In this document: positions 27,416 through 36,788 of the stretch, in pieces
Numbering within the stretch: position 1 is the stretch's first letter
Layout: each line of letters begins with the position of its first letter
Assembly (NCBI RefSeq): GCF_001076885.1
Contig: NZ_JVDT01000084.1
Location: 1-64,000 of the forward strand
DNA: 64,000 nucleotides
Direction of reading: 5' to 3'
From: Bacillus sp. 522_BSPC
Lineage (GTDB): Bacteria > Bacillota > Bacilli > Bacillales > Cytobacillaceae
The notes under the pieces: model-generated
The model's input: the letters and a program-made list of their open reading frames with translations, nothing else
Database searches by the model: none
Told to the model about the DNA's origin: nothing
Position numbers and translations under genes: made by a program

Positions 27416-29728
27416 TTGCAGCTAGGAATGATTAATTCATTGAGAAAAATGGAATTAGCAAGTGGTAGTCAAGGAATACCAAGCGAAAAAATAGATGGAC
27501 AGTTTATGTTAATGTTAAATGCCCTAAAAACAAGACCTCCACAAAATGAGTCCAGTCAAAAGGACGGACAAGCAAAAGAGGGCATAAATCAGCTATTAGA
27601 CATACTATCTAGTTCAGCGGATGTAAGCCTTATGTCAAATAGGGAAGATAAATTGGAGGCAGAAGCAGTAAGCTTTTCGACAGAAGATGATCAGCTTTCA
27701 TTAAATCTGAAACATTTAGTTACCACTTATCATTCTTTTTCGGATAGGGAAGAAACGCTTGATTTAGATGTATCGAATCTGGATTCCATTTTAACAAATA
27801 CATTTGCTAATCTAGAAAGCAAAATCACTCAGGTTTTAAAGAACGAAACGAATACGAAGATTGCCCCAGATATGTTTAATCAAACAGAATTACCGGTTTT
27901 ACTTTCGGATTTAAAACAGCTTGAGCATACAGCGAATAATCTGCCTGATATTTCGGTTAATGAAAAAATTTCGGAAACGGTACAAGATTTACAGGGGTTA
28001 ATCGTTTCTATAACCAAATTCATCGAATCAAATGAATCAACGAAAAAAAATGTGGAAAAGGATACTAATCTTAAAGCAGGATATTCATTTACCAATGAAA
28101 ATAATTTTATCGTTGGATATAATAAGCTGTCTTCCACAAAAATCACCGTGCAAAAAGCAGATAAAGAGCAAGCAATAGAAGTGAAACAAGAAGATACGGA
28201 TGCTATTTTGAGTGAAGCTGATCCAAGTAGTTTTATGTTTTCAAATCCTGAGAAGCTTGAAGTGGAGATAGAAGCTCCAACATCAGAAATATTACAATCA
28301 TCTGTGAAGAAACTTGAACATAAGTCTGAGACAAATGTTTCTGAGAATTCAATTGGGAAAAATGAAGATATTAGGAATTTTAGCCCTACTGAACAGCCAA
28401 GTGGTCGTATGAATAAACAAATGGTTGATCAAGCGAATATTAACCCTCGAGTGAAGAATACAGATACAAATCATGCGCATGAAGGAAATCATCTAGTTCA
28501 AATGAATGGAAAACAAGATTATGCAGAAGGATATCAAGAGGGATTAATCCTACCAACTGATCAAAATAATCAAAATAGCGTATCCAAAGTAAATAATGCA
28601 GTAGAATCTCTAGTTAAGGAAACAACGATAGCAGCTGAGAGCACTGGTGAAATGATTTCGAAAGCTCCAACTCCTAATACAGTGATAGATAGGACGAAAG
28701 ATAATCCTTTGTGGATCGCAATTAATCCAAATAATGGATTAGAAAATCAAAAAGAAAACAGCCAATCTATAAAAAATAGTTTGCTTGATTCCAATTCAGA
28801 AGAAACAGCAACATCCTTTAACGAAGCAGAATTAATGGCTAGTAAGGAAAATGGGGAAAACGTAAAAAGATTTTCGACTATGGATTCAAAGCTGTTAGCA
28901 ATACAAAATCGTGTATTGTTAGAAACTAGAAATGCGGTTGGAAAAGAAGCAAATACAACGAAGCAAAAGATCGATACTTTGCAATCAACCCAATCGAATC
29001 TTTTTCAAGGAGATAATCGCCTTACAGAAGCAACAACGGAGCTTAAATCGATTATTTCTTCTATTCTATCCAAGCTAGATAAACAACCAGAAGGAAAGAG
29101 TGCAACAGTTGTTCAAAAAGTCATGAATCCGATAATGGTAAGCTCCTTACGAAAAACAGGAGACATAATCTTACCATATGTAGGAATGAAGGAAGCAGTT
29201 GAAGTAAGTCAGGAAGATGCAAACACGAATGTGCTTCCATCTATGCAAAATTCCTATATAAAACAACATCCGTTTGTATTGTTAACAGACACAGGGAAAA
29301 TGGCACAGCCAAAAGATGTCGAGGAACAGTTTACTAAACTATTAGCAAATAGTACGTTTACAAAAGTCGGCGATATGCAAAAGCTCTCCATTCGTCTTGC
29401 GCCAGATCATTTAGGATCAATTCGAATCGAAATTACGCAAAATGAGGGCAATATGATAGCTAGAATTATTACCACAAATGCTGAGGCAAAAGAAGCTTTA
29501 GATAAACAGCTTACTAGCTTAAAGCATGGATTTACTGCACAAAATTTGCAAGTGGATAAACTGGACATCGTTGTCTCTACTCCACCACAGGAGAAACTGC
29601 AAAAAGAGCAACAGCAGCAACAAGAACAGCAACAATCTCAATCACAAAGAGAGAAGAAAGATGCTGATGAAGAGGAGAAAAATCGAAAATCTTCTTTTTT
29701 TGATGAACTATTAAATATGGAAATATAG
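27416..29728 (+). CDS. fliK: Flagellar hook-length control protein FliK
   Basis: A 770-residue hook-length ruler and export-specificity switch factor. The N-terminal 600 residues are low-complexity, Ser/Thr/Asn/Glu-rich and poorly conserved. The C-terminal Flg_hook domain (about 640-730) has LSIRLAPDHLGSIRIEI and MIARIITTNAEAKEALDKQL. The end is Gln-rich (several QQQ runs) and then charged. The protein is much longer than B. subtilis FliK (about 490 residues, recalled). The TTG at 27416 follows AAAGGGGGTG; an ATG at 27428 is possible. Confidence 0.92.
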   Translation: MQLGMINSLRKMELASGSQGIPSEKIDGQFMLMLNALKTRPPQNESSQKDGQAKEGINQLLDILSSSADVSLMSNREDKLEAEAVSFSTEDDQLSLNLKHLVTTYHSFSDREETLDLDVSNLDSILTNTFANLESKITQVLKNETNTKIAPDMFNQTELPVLLSDLKQLEHTANNLPDISVNEKISETVQDLQGLIVSITKFIESNESTKKNVEKDTNLKAGYSFTNENNFIVGYNKLSSTKITVQKADKEQAIEVKQEDTDAILSEADPSSFMFSNPEKLEVEIEAPTSEILQSSVKKLEHKSETNVSENSIGKNEDIRNFSPTEQPSGRMNKQMVDQANINPRVKNTDTNHAHEGNHLVQMNGKQDYAEGYQEGLILPTDQNNQNSVSKVNNAVESLVKETTIAAESTGEMISKAPTPNTVIDRTKDNPLWIAINPNNGLENQKENSQSIKNSLLDSNSEETATSFNEAELMASKENGENVKRFSTMDSKLLAIQNRVLLETRNAVGKEANTTKQKIDTLQSTQSNLFQGDNRLTEATTELKSIISSILSKLDKQPEGKSATVVQKVMNPIMVSSLRKTGDIILPYVGMKEAVEVSQEDANTNVLPSMQNSYIKQHPFVLLTDTGKMAQPKDVEEQFTKLLANSTFTKVGDMQKLSIRLAPDHLGSIRIEITQNEGNMIARIITTNAEAKEALDKQLTSLKHGFTAQNLQVDKLDIVVSTPPQEKLQKEQQQQQEQQQSQSQREKKDADEEEKNRKSSFFDELLNMEI

Positions 29729-29743
29729 AGGAGCAAGTAAAAG

Positions 29744-30382
29744 ATGGCAAATACAATTAATGATTCTTCTCTTTATTTATCAGACTATCAGAAATCAAAT
29801 AATTCTACTGGCAGTTCGTCTTTAGGAAAAGATGATTTCTTGAAAATTTTGATTACTCAATTGCAAAACCAAGACCCAACTAGTCCGATGGATGATAAAG
29901 AGTTTATCGCACAGATGGCTCAATTCTCAAGCTTAGAACAAATGCAAAATTTGAATACATCTATGACAAACTTAATTTCCCTGCAAACACAGTCCAATTT
30001 AATTTCTTATGGACAATTTATGGGGCAAGATGTGAATTGGAGCAAGGTAGAAACCGATGACGAAGGGAACAGTACGACAACTTCTGGAGTAGGAAAAGTA
30101 AGCTCCATTGCTTATACAGAAGATAGCGTCGTATTTACACTAGAAGATGGAACACAAGTTACTCCAGCAAATATATCGAGCATGAGTTCAAGCTCTTCAG
30201 AAAACAATCTAGTACTAGCAAGCCAGTTAATTGGAAAAACGGTTTCTTATTCCAATGAAAATAAGGAAGAAGTGAGTAGCAAAGTTCAGTCTGTATCTTT
30301 AAAAAATGGACAAATACTACTAACATTAGATGATGAGGCGGGGAGCCAAATTACCTCAGGACAAATTACAAAAATTGAATAG
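29744..30382 (+). CDS. flgD: Flagellar hook assembly protein FlgD
   Basis: A 212-residue hook cap protein that guides hook subunit polymerisation and is then discarded. The N-terminal signature [19 protein letters not shown] and the [14 protein letters not shown] motif are present. The C-terminal part is a beta-rich domain with two Ser/Asn-rich linkers. GGAGCAAG precedes the ATG. B. subtilis calls it YlxG/FlgD. Confidence 0.95.
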   Translation: MANTINDSSLYLSDYQKSNNSTGSSSLGKDDFLKILITQLQNQDPTSPMDDKEFIAQMAQFSSLEQMQNLNTSMTNLISLQTQSNLISYGQFMGQDVNWSKVETDDEGNSTTTSGVGKVSSIAYTEDSVVFTLEDGTQVTPANISSMSSSSSENNLVLASQLIGKTVSYSNENKEEVSSKVQSVSLKNGQILLTLDDEAGSQITSGQITKIE

Positions 30383-30393
30383 GAAGTGATTAG

Positions 30394-30795
30394 ATGGATA
30401 AGCCTATTTATCCCTCCATAAAATCACAAGCTGCTATTAAAAATGGTATTGAGGCGATTAAATCCAAGTCAACTGTGCATAAAGCACAAAATCTCACATC
30501 GTTTTCGACTCATTTCCATCAGTCCATTTCATCCTTAAATACGCTGAATATTAGTAAACATGCAAACGAGAGACTTCAGCAACGGGGGATTGAAATAGAT
30601 GATGCCAAATGGAAGGCGATAGAAGAAAAAGTTACCCAAGCAAAGAAAATGGGAATAAAAGAATCACTCGTACTTTTAAATAATGCCGCATTAATCGTAA
30701 GCGCAAAAAACAATACGGTAATTACAGCAATGGATCGTGACGAAGCGACAGATCAAATTTTCACTAATATAAATGGAACAATCATTATGAATTAA
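30394..30795 (+). CDS. Flagellar operon protein of the TIGR02530 type
   Basis: A 133-residue protein found between flgD and flgE in many Bacillaceae and Clostridia. The N-terminal 45 residues are variable. The conserved core ISKHANERLQQRGIEIDDA and SLVLLNNAALIVSAKNNTVITAMDR is the family mark. Its role is unknown; the position suggests hook assembly or a chaperone. GGAAGTGATTAG precedes the ATG. Confidence 0.88.
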   Translation: MDKPIYPSIKSQAAIKNGIEAIKSKSTVHKAQNLTSFSTHFHQSISSLNTLNISKHANERLQQRGIEIDDAKWKAIEEKVTQAKKMGIKESLVLLNNAALIVSAKNNTVITAMDRDEATDQIFTNINGTIIMN

Positions 30796-30872
30796 AAAAA
30801 GGCTGGACCAAAAATGGAGGCCAAAAGCTGCTGAGTGATAGAGGCAGTTCATTCGAAGGGAGATAATTATAC

Positions 30873-31757
30873 ATGTTACGTTCATTATATTCAGGAATCA
30901 GTGGAATGAAAAACTTTCAAACAAAATTAGATGTTACTGGTAATAATATCGCAAACGTAAATACGTATGGATTTAAAAAAGGTCGTGTGACGTTTAGTGA
31001 TTTAATAAGTCAAACAACAGCATCTGCAACTGCACCGTCAGCAACAACAGGGGGGATTAATGCAAAACAGGTTGGGCTAGGTGCACAAATTGCTTCTGTC
31101 GATACATTGCATACTCAAGGTAGCATGCAGACAACGGGTAGAATATTAGACTTAGCTATTTCAGGAGATGGTTATTTTGTATTAAGATCACCAGGCTCTA
31201 CTACAGATTACTATACAAGAGCTGGTAATTTCTACTTGGATGGAGATCGTAATATTGTGGCGACAAATGGTATGGTGTTACAAGTAGAAAATGGAATTAC
31301 CGATGTTACAGTTACTACAGATGAAGATGGTAATACAGATACAACAGTAGAGAGAGCTGGGGAAAATACTACATCGGGAACAAAAATTCCTGAAACTGCA
31401 CAAAGTTATAGTATATCTGCAGATGGAAAAATCAGTTATGTTGATGAAAATGGTGAGACTCAAGAAGCTGGACAAATTGTCATGGCGAAAGTAGCAAACC
31501 CAGAAGGTTTAACGAAATCTGGAGCAAATTTATATCAAGCTTCTAATAACTCAGGTGATTTAGCTACTGGTGGACTTGTAACATCTGGTGTTGCTGGAAC
31601 AGGTTCCATTAACAGTGGATTCCTTGAAATGTCGAACGTTGACCTATCAGAAGAATTCACAGATATGATTGTTTCTCAAAGAGGATTTCAAGCAAACACT
31701 AAAATTATTACAACTTCTGATGAAATTCTTCAAGAACTAGTTAACTTAAAACGATAA
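30873..31757 (+). CDS. flgE: Flagellar hook protein FlgE (FlgG-like)
   Basis: A 294-residue axial protein. The N-terminus MLRSLYSGISGMKNFQTK, VTGNNIANVNTYGFKKGR and the C-terminus EEFTDMIVSQRGFQANTKII are the terminal D0 helices of hook and distal-rod proteins. The middle region is beta-rich and Thr/Gly-rich. The locus position equals B. subtilis flgE; by sequence, FlgE and FlgG are hard to tell apart at this size. GAAGGGAG precedes the ATG. Confidence 0.93.
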   Translation: MLRSLYSGISGMKNFQTKLDVTGNNIANVNTYGFKKGRVTFSDLISQTTASATAPSATTGGINAKQVGLGAQIASVDTLHTQGSMQTTGRILDLAISGDGYFVLRSPGSTTDYYTRAGNFYLDGDRNIVATNGMVLQVENGITDVTVTTDEDGNTDTTVERAGENTTSGTKIPETAQSYSISADGKISYVDENGETQEAGQIVMAKVANPEGLTKSGANLYQASNNSGDLATGGLVTSGVAGTGSINSGFLEMSNVDLSEEFTDMIVSQRGFQANTKIITTSDEILQELVNLKR

Positions 31758-31774
31758 TTTTAATTGGAGGGGAA

Positions 31775-31798
31775 GAGGCTTTCCGTTAGGTTAGCCTC
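31775..31798 (+). promoter_or_regulatory. Hairpin between a Shine-Dalgarno site and the swrD start
   Basis: GAGGCT at 31775-31780 pairs with AGCCTC at 31793-31798. The only strong ribosome-binding site (GGAGGGG at 31766-31772) lies before this hairpin and the ATG after it, 37 bases away; folding would shorten the effective distance. Confidence 0.5.
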
Positions 31799-31809
31799 GC
31801 ATATAAAAA

Positions 31810-32031
31810 ATGATACATTTAACTCGACTAAACGGGAAAAAGTTTTTATTAAATGCTTTATTTATTGAAACAGTCGAATCCTTTCCTGATACAACTATTA
31901 CTTTAACAAATGGAAATAAATTTGTTGTTAAAGAAAGGGAAGAGGAAGTTTTAGAGAAAATGAATCATTTTTTTCAAAAGGTGAACCTCTTCGGATTACC
32001 ACATGTGGGAGAGAAGGACGATGAAGAATAA
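31810..32031 (+). CDS. swrD: SwrD (FlbD/YlzI family)
   Basis: A 73-residue protein of the FlbD family. In B. subtilis SwrD raises flagellar motor power and supports swarming. The core [20 protein letters not shown] and [17 protein letters not shown] is well conserved. The last codons overlap the start of fliL by 11 bases in another frame. Confidence 0.93.
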   Translation: MIHLTRLNGKKFLLNALFIETVESFPDTTITLTNGNKFVVKEREEEVLEKMNHFFQKVNLFGLPHVGEKDDEE

Positions 32032-32449
32032 TAAAGTTATTATTACAATGCTTGTTTTATTACTAGTCATAACACTAGCCGGAGCTGGAGCATTCATTTA
32101 TATTTGGAAATTCACTGGCGATGAGAAGGACAAAGAACCTTCGATTGAAGAAATCTTGGAATCCTCTGTTGAAATGGAAGAAATTACGACGAACTTAGCA
32201 TCCGATAATTTCATTAGAATATCCTTTACGATTCAGACAGATAGTAAGAAGGCGAAGGAAGAACTAGAAAAACGGGACTTCCAAGTGAAAAATATTATTA
32301 TTCAAGAGCTATCTGAGAAAACTACAGAAGACTTAAAAGGAAAAAAAGGACAAATTCAATTAGAGAACGATCTCAAGGATAAGATTAACGAACTGATGCA
32401 AGAAGGCAAGGTAGTCCAAGTTTATATTGTAAACTCTCTACTCCAATAA
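32021..32449 (+). CDS. fliL: Flagellar basal body-associated protein FliL
   Basis: A 142-residue single-pass membrane protein that stabilises the stator around the rotor. There is one span at about 7-29 and an extracytoplasmic stomatin-like domain after it ([20 protein letters not shown]). The ATG at 32021 lies inside swrD after GAGAGAAGGA; a longer in-frame start at 32003 has no better site. Confidence 0.94.
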   Translation: MKNNKVIITMLVLLLVITLAGAGAFIYIWKFTGDEKDKEPSIEEILESSVEMEEITTNLASDNFIRISFTIQTDSKKAKEELEKRDFQVKNIIIQELSEKTTEDLKGKKGQIQLENDLKDKINELMQEGKVVQVYIVNSLLQ

Positions 32450-32481
32450 AATAAAAGAGAAAAAGATGGAGGTGAGTAATT

Positions 32482-33480
32482 TTGTCAGCTGATATTTTAT
32501 CCCAAAATGAAATAGATGCCCTTCTTTCTGCACTATCCTCTGGTGAGATGGATGCAGATGAATTGAAGAAAGAGCAGCAGGAAAAAAAGGTTAAGGTCTA
32601 TGATTTTAAAAGAGCATTAAGATTCTCGAAGGATCAGATTCGAAGTTTAACAAGGATCCATGAAAATTATGCTAGATTATTAACTACCTTTTTCTCTGCA
32701 CAATTAAGAACATATGTGCAAATTACAGTTACATCAGCAGATCAAATTCCATATGAAGAGTTCATTCGCTCGATTCCTAAAATGACCATTTTAAATGTGT
32801 TCGATGTTCCACCACTAGAGGGAAGAATCCTGATGGAAGTGAATCCTAATATAGCCTATGCTATGATGGATCGAATGATGGGTGGGAGAGGCAGCAGTAT
32901 CAATAAAGTCGAAAATTTGACAGAAATTGAAACAAAAATAATGTCAAATACTTTTGAAAGTGCCTTTGATCACTTTAGGGAGGCAATGGAAGATCTTATA
33001 GAAATTGAACCTAGCCTTGCAGAGTTTGAAGTAAATCCACAGTTTTTACAAATGGTTTCTCCAAATGAAACAGTAGTAGTTATTTCGTTAAGTACTACGA
33101 TTGGTGAAACGAGTGGAATGATTAATATATGTATTCCCCATGTGGTGCTTGAGCCTATCATGCCAAAGCTATCCGGACATTATTGGATGCAGGCAGAGAA
33201 AAAGGAAAGATTGCCTGAATTTACATCTCGTCTTGAAGAGAATATTCAGCAGTCGATTGTGCCATTAGTAGCTGAATTAGGTACATCTGATATTTCTATC
33301 CAAGATTTTTTAATGTTGGATATTGGTGATGTAATTGAAATGAATCAAACGATACAACAACCCTTAATTATTAAAGTTGGAGATATCCCTAAATTTATTG
33401 GACAACCAGGAAAAGTAAATAAAAAAATGGCCGTTCAGATTTTAGGAACTTTAGAGGAGGGGAAGGAAGATGGTGAGTAA
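32482..33480 (+). CDS. fliM: Flagellar motor switch protein FliM
   Basis: A 332-residue C-ring protein that binds phospho-CheY. The N-terminal CheY-binding peptide LSQNEIDALLSAL, the middle CheC-like domain with MMGGRGS, and the C-terminal FliN-like domain (PLIIKVGDIPKFIGQPGKV) are in order. The start is a TTG after GGAGGTGAG. fliY overlaps its end by 11 bases. Confidence 0.97.
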   Translation: MSADILSQNEIDALLSALSSGEMDADELKKEQQEKKVKVYDFKRALRFSKDQIRSLTRIHENYARLLTTFFSAQLRTYVQITVTSADQIPYEEFIRSIPKMTILNVFDVPPLEGRILMEVNPNIAYAMMDRMMGGRGSSINKVENLTEIETKIMSNTFESAFDHFREAMEDLIEIEPSLAEFEVNPQFLQMVSPNETVVVISLSTTIGETSGMINICIPHVVLEPIMPKLSGHYWMQAEKKERLPEFTSRLEENIQQSIVPLVAELGTSDISIQDFLMLDIGDVIEMNQTIQQPLIIKVGDIPKFIGQPGKVNKKMAVQILGTLEEGKEDGE

Positions 33481-34699
33481 GGATATGCTATCACAAGATG
33501 AAATTGATGCTCTCTTAAGGGGAGATACTGTAACAAACGAAAGTTCAGAGATGGATGTAGAAAAGTACTTATCTGATATAGAAAAAGATACGTTGGGGGA
33601 AATTGGAAATATATCCTTCGGTAGCTCGGCAACAGCTTTATCTACATTATTAAACCAAAAAGTCGATATTACAACACCAAGTGTTAGTGTAATCTCAAAA
33701 AATATGTTATCAGACGAATTTCCGCAGCCCTATGTGGGGATTAGAGTCAATTATACAGAAGGATTTACTGGTATGAATTTACTTGTTATTGAACAAGCGG
33801 ATGCTGCTGTTATTGCTGACTTAATGCTTGGTGGAGATGGGCTTAATGCTAGTAAGGATATGTTAGATGAAATCCAGTTAAGTGCTGTTCAAGAAGCAAT
33901 GAACCAAATGATGGGTTCTGCAGCTACATCCATGTCCACCATTTTTAGCAAAAAAGTCGATATATCGCCTCCTAGTATTGATATTTTAGATATAAATCAT
34001 GGAGAAGGAACGGATACGATTCCGGATGAAGATATTTTTGCGAAAATTTCCTTCCGCATCAGGATAGGAAATTTAATAGATTCTAAAATCATGCAATTAT
34101 TACAGCTTTCTTTTGCGAAAGATTTAGTAGAAGGATTATTAAATCCAGATATTAAAGAAGAAGGCGTTTCAAATATTCCCAAAGTCGATTATAATTCAGT
34201 ATATGAGCCAAAAGAACCGATGCAAGAGTCACGTGTACAAAGTAATAATCAGCAAGTATCTAACGAAATGCCTAATAATAATAATCAGGTCAATTATGCC
34301 AATACAAATGCTAATCAGAACAACGTGAATCATCAGCAACAATATTTTGGCTCAGGTTCTAATACACAAGGTCCGCCACCCAATGTGCAGCCTGCAGGGT
34401 TTTCTAGCTTTGAAATGCAACCACAAATGACGACAGAAACAAAAAATCTAGATATGTTGTTAGATATACCTTTACAAGTAACGGTTGAGCTTGGAAGAAC
34501 AAAAAGATCCGTTAGAGAAATATTAGAGCTGTCCTCAGGTTCCATTATTGAGTTAGACAAGTTAGCCGGAGAACCAGTGGATATTCTTGTAAATAATCGT
34601 TTGGTAGCACAAGGGGAAGTAGTGGTAATTGATGAGAATTTCGGTGTTCGTGTAACCGATATTGTTAGTCAAAAGGATCGATTAAAGAATTTAAAATAA
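33470..34699 (+). CDS. fliY: FliY, C-ring phosphatase (FliN-CheC fusion)
   Basis: A 409-residue switch protein that dephosphorylates CheY-P. An N-terminal CheY-binding motif (MLSQDEIDALLRG) is followed by a CheC-like domain with two phosphatase helices (GEIGNISFGSSATALS; VQEAMNQMMGSAATSM). An Asn/Gln-rich linker (about 240-320) leads to a FliN domain at about 330-405 (LDIPLQVTVELGRTKRSVRE). It is a typical Bacillus-type FliY. Confidence 0.97.
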   Translation: MVSKDMLSQDEIDALLRGDTVTNESSEMDVEKYLSDIEKDTLGEIGNISFGSSATALSTLLNQKVDITTPSVSVISKNMLSDEFPQPYVGIRVNYTEGFTGMNLLVIEQADAAVIADLMLGGDGLNASKDMLDEIQLSAVQEAMNQMMGSAATSMSTIFSKKVDISPPSIDILDINHGEGTDTIPDEDIFAKISFRIRIGNLIDSKIMQLLQLSFAKDLVEGLLNPDIKEEGVSNIPKVDYNSVYEPKEPMQESRVQSNNQQVSNEMPNNNNQVNYANTNANQNNVNHQQQYFGSGSNTQGPPPNVQPAGFSSFEMQPQMTTETKNLDMLLDIPLQVTVELGRTKRSVREILELSSGSIIELDKLAGEPVDILVNNRLVAQGEVVVIDENFGVRVTDIVSQKDRLKNLK

Positions 34700-34719
34700 T
34701 TTTGGGGGTATTGAGGAAA

Positions 34720-35082
34720 ATGGCACAAAAAATACTAATTGTTGATGACGCAGCATTTATGCGAATGATGATCAAGGATATTCTATCAAAGAATGGATAT
34801 GAAATTGTTGGAGAAGCTGCAGATGGTATGCAAGCAATTGAAAAATTTAAGGAAACACAACCAGATTTAGTAACAATGGACATTACCATGCCAGAAATGG
34901 ATGGGATTACAGCTTTAAAAGAAATTAAAAAGCTAAACCCAAATGCGAAAGTTATTATGTGTTCAGCAATGGGACAACAAGCGATGGTTATTGATGCAAT
35001 ACAGGCGGGTGCGAAGGATTTTATTGTTAAGCCATTTCAAGCAGATCGTGTATTAGAAGCAATCAGTAAAACATTAGGCTAA
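34720..35082 (+). CDS. cheY: Chemotaxis response regulator CheY
   Basis: A 120-residue single-domain receiver. The acid pocket DD (9-10), phosphoacceptor Asp54 (TMDITMPEMDG), the switch Ser in CSAMGQ and Lys in VKPFQ are all present. In Bacillus, CheY-P promotes smooth swimming. The ATG at 34720 follows TTGAGG; the earlier in-frame TTG at 34702 is rejected because the conserved N-terminus starts at 34720. Confidence 0.98.
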   Translation: MAQKILIVDDAAFMRMMIKDILSKNGYEIVGEAADGMQAIEKFKETQPDLVTMDITMPEMDGITALKEIKKLNPNAKVIMCSAMGQQAMVIDAIQAGAKDFIVKPFQADRVLEAISKTLG

Positions 35083-35106
35083 AAATGAAAATAGAGGGTG
35101 CCGAAT

Positions 35107-35844
35107 GTGAATAAAGTATATTTATTAATTCGTTGTTCACTACTCATCATTGTTCTGCTAGGCTTTGGAACGAAAGCCTATGCAGAACAAATTGATAAAA
35201 GTGTATATGATATTTTACATAATGAAAAATCAGAAGAGAACAAAAAGCAAGAAGATGCAAATAAAGATACAACAGAAGAAAGTACGAATGCTGAAGATCA
35301 AACATCGGATCAGTCTGAATTACTGCTAGATGAATCAGATAGAGAGGAATCAGGTTCCATTGGTGTTACCATTTGGGATTTTATTAAGATGATCTTTGCA
35401 ACCATATTTGTCATTTTTTTAATGTATTTTATTCTGCGATTTATCAATAAAAGAAATCATGGTTATAAGAACGCGCAAATTATTGAAAATATTGGTGGTA
35501 CTGGCTTAGGTTCCAATCGATCCATTCAATTAATAAAAGTAGGGAATCGATTACTAATAGTAGGTGTTGGAGATAGTATTCAATTAATTAAAGAGATTGA
35601 TGATGAACAAGAGTATAAAGAAATTTTAGAAGAATATAATCGGAAATTAGATCAGCTAGTACAACCAAGCGATATTGTGACAAAGGTGAAGAAGATAGTA
35701 GCTTCCGGTCATTCTACATCGAAGCCAAAAGAGTCTTTTACTATGCGTTTGTCAAAAGAACTAGAGCGAATATCGAGAGAACGTAAGGAAAAGATGGATG
35801 TACTGGAGAAGAAAAAGAAAGGAACGTCTGAAAAAAATGAATGA
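35107..35844 (+). CDS. fliO: Flagellar export protein FliO (FliZ)
   Basis: A 245-residue membrane protein that helps assemble FliP. An N-terminal signal peptide (about 1-23, ending near KAYA) is followed by an acidic, Glu/Asp/Ser-rich periplasmic-side region, a membrane span at about 88-110, and a FliO-type cytoplasmic domain (IQLIKVGNRLLIVGVGDSIQLI). The GTG at 35107 is chosen because GAGGG lies six to ten bases upstream. Its 3' end overlaps fliP by eight bases. Confidence 0.88.
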   Translation: MNKVYLLIRCSLLIIVLLGFGTKAYAEQIDKSVYDILHNEKSEENKKQEDANKDTTEESTNAEDQTSDQSELLLDESDREESGSIGVTIWDFIKMIFATIFVIFLMYFILRFINKRNHGYKNAQIIENIGGTGLGSNRSIQLIKVGNRLLIVGVGDSIQLIKEIDDEQEYKEILEEYNRKLDQLVQPSDIVTKVKKIVASGHSTSKPKESFTMRLSKELERISRERKEKMDVLEKKKKGTSEKNE

Positions 35845-36502
35845 GTTTATGCAGTTGTTTAGTAACAATGATCCAGGAAATGTTTCAACTTCTGTTCAAT
35901 TGTTATTATTATTAACCGTCCTTTCTTTAGCACCTAGTATCATCATTTTACTAACTAGTTTTACGAGAATAGTGATTGTTCTTTCCTTTGTCAGAACGGC
36001 GCTTGCAACACAGCAAATGCCTCCTAATCAAGTAATTGTTGGGTTAGCTTTGTTTTTAACATTTTTTATTATGGCTCCAACTTTTCAGGAAGTAAACGAT
36101 AAAGCACTGACCCCTTTATTTAATGAAGAAATTACATTAGAGGAAGCATATGATAACGCAGCATTACCCTTTAAAGAATTTATGAGTAAGCACACGCGTC
36201 AGAAAGACTTAGCGCTGTTTTTAAACTATTCGAATGCAGAAGCTCCTGAATCAATTGAAGATATTCCTTTAACTACAATGGTTCCTGCTTTTGCAATTAG
36301 TGAATTAAAAACAGCCTTTCAAATAGGATTTATGATTTTTATCCCATTTTTAGTCATTGATATGGTTGTTGCAAGTATTCTGATGTCTATGGGGATGATG
36401 ATGTTACCACCTGTTATGATTTCCTTGCCGTTTAAAATTCTACTTTTCATTATGGTAGATGGTTGGTATCTAGTTGTAAAATCACTGTTAGAAAGTTTTT
36501 AA
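35837..36502 (+). CDS. fliP: Flagellar export gate protein FliP
   Basis: A 221-residue core subunit of the export gate, with four membrane segments. The signatures SFTRIVIVLSFVRTALATQQ, PPNQVIVGLALFLTFF and FMSKHTRQKDLALF are those of the family. The ATG at 35837 matches the start of B. subtilis FliP (MNEF); it lies inside the end of fliO. Confidence 0.97.
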   Translation: MNEFMQLFSNNDPGNVSTSVQLLLLLTVLSLAPSIIILLTSFTRIVIVLSFVRTALATQQMPPNQVIVGLALFLTFFIMAPTFQEVNDKALTPLFNEEITLEEAYDNAALPFKEFMSKHTRQKDLALFLNYSNAEAPESIEDIPLTTMVPAFAISELKTAFQIGFMIFIPFLVIDMVVASILMSMGMMMLPPVMISLPFKILLFIMVDGWYLVVKSLLESF

Positions 36503-36514
36503 GAAGGTGAAAAA

Positions 36515-36784
36515 ATGTCACAGGAAATGGTTATTTCCATTGCTGAGAAAGGTATACTTACCGTTTTAATTGTCAGTGGTCCATTGTTAATTATTGCTTT
36601 AGCAGTTGGACTAATAATCAGTATTTTTCAAGCTACAACACAAATTCAAGAACAGACTTTGGCCTTTGTACCAAAAATCGTAGCTGTTCTTGTTGGGCTT
36701 GTTTTCTTTGGATCATGGATGTTAAGTCACATGCTTTCCTATACGAAAGATATATTTTCGAATCTAACAAGGTTTATTGGTTAG
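36515..36784 (+). CDS. fliQ: Flagellar export gate protein FliQ
   Basis: An 89-residue, two-helix membrane protein of the export gate. The helix pair (ILTVLIVSGPLLIIALAVGL; AVLVGLVFFGSWMLSHML) and the short conserved loop QATTQIQEQTLAFVPK are typical. AAGGTG precedes the ATG. Confidence 0.97.
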   Translation: MSQEMVISIAEKGILTVLIVSGPLLIIALAVGLIISIFQATTQIQEQTLAFVPKIVAVLVGLVFFGSWMLSHMLSYTKDIFSNLTRFIG

Positions 36785-36788
36785 AAAG

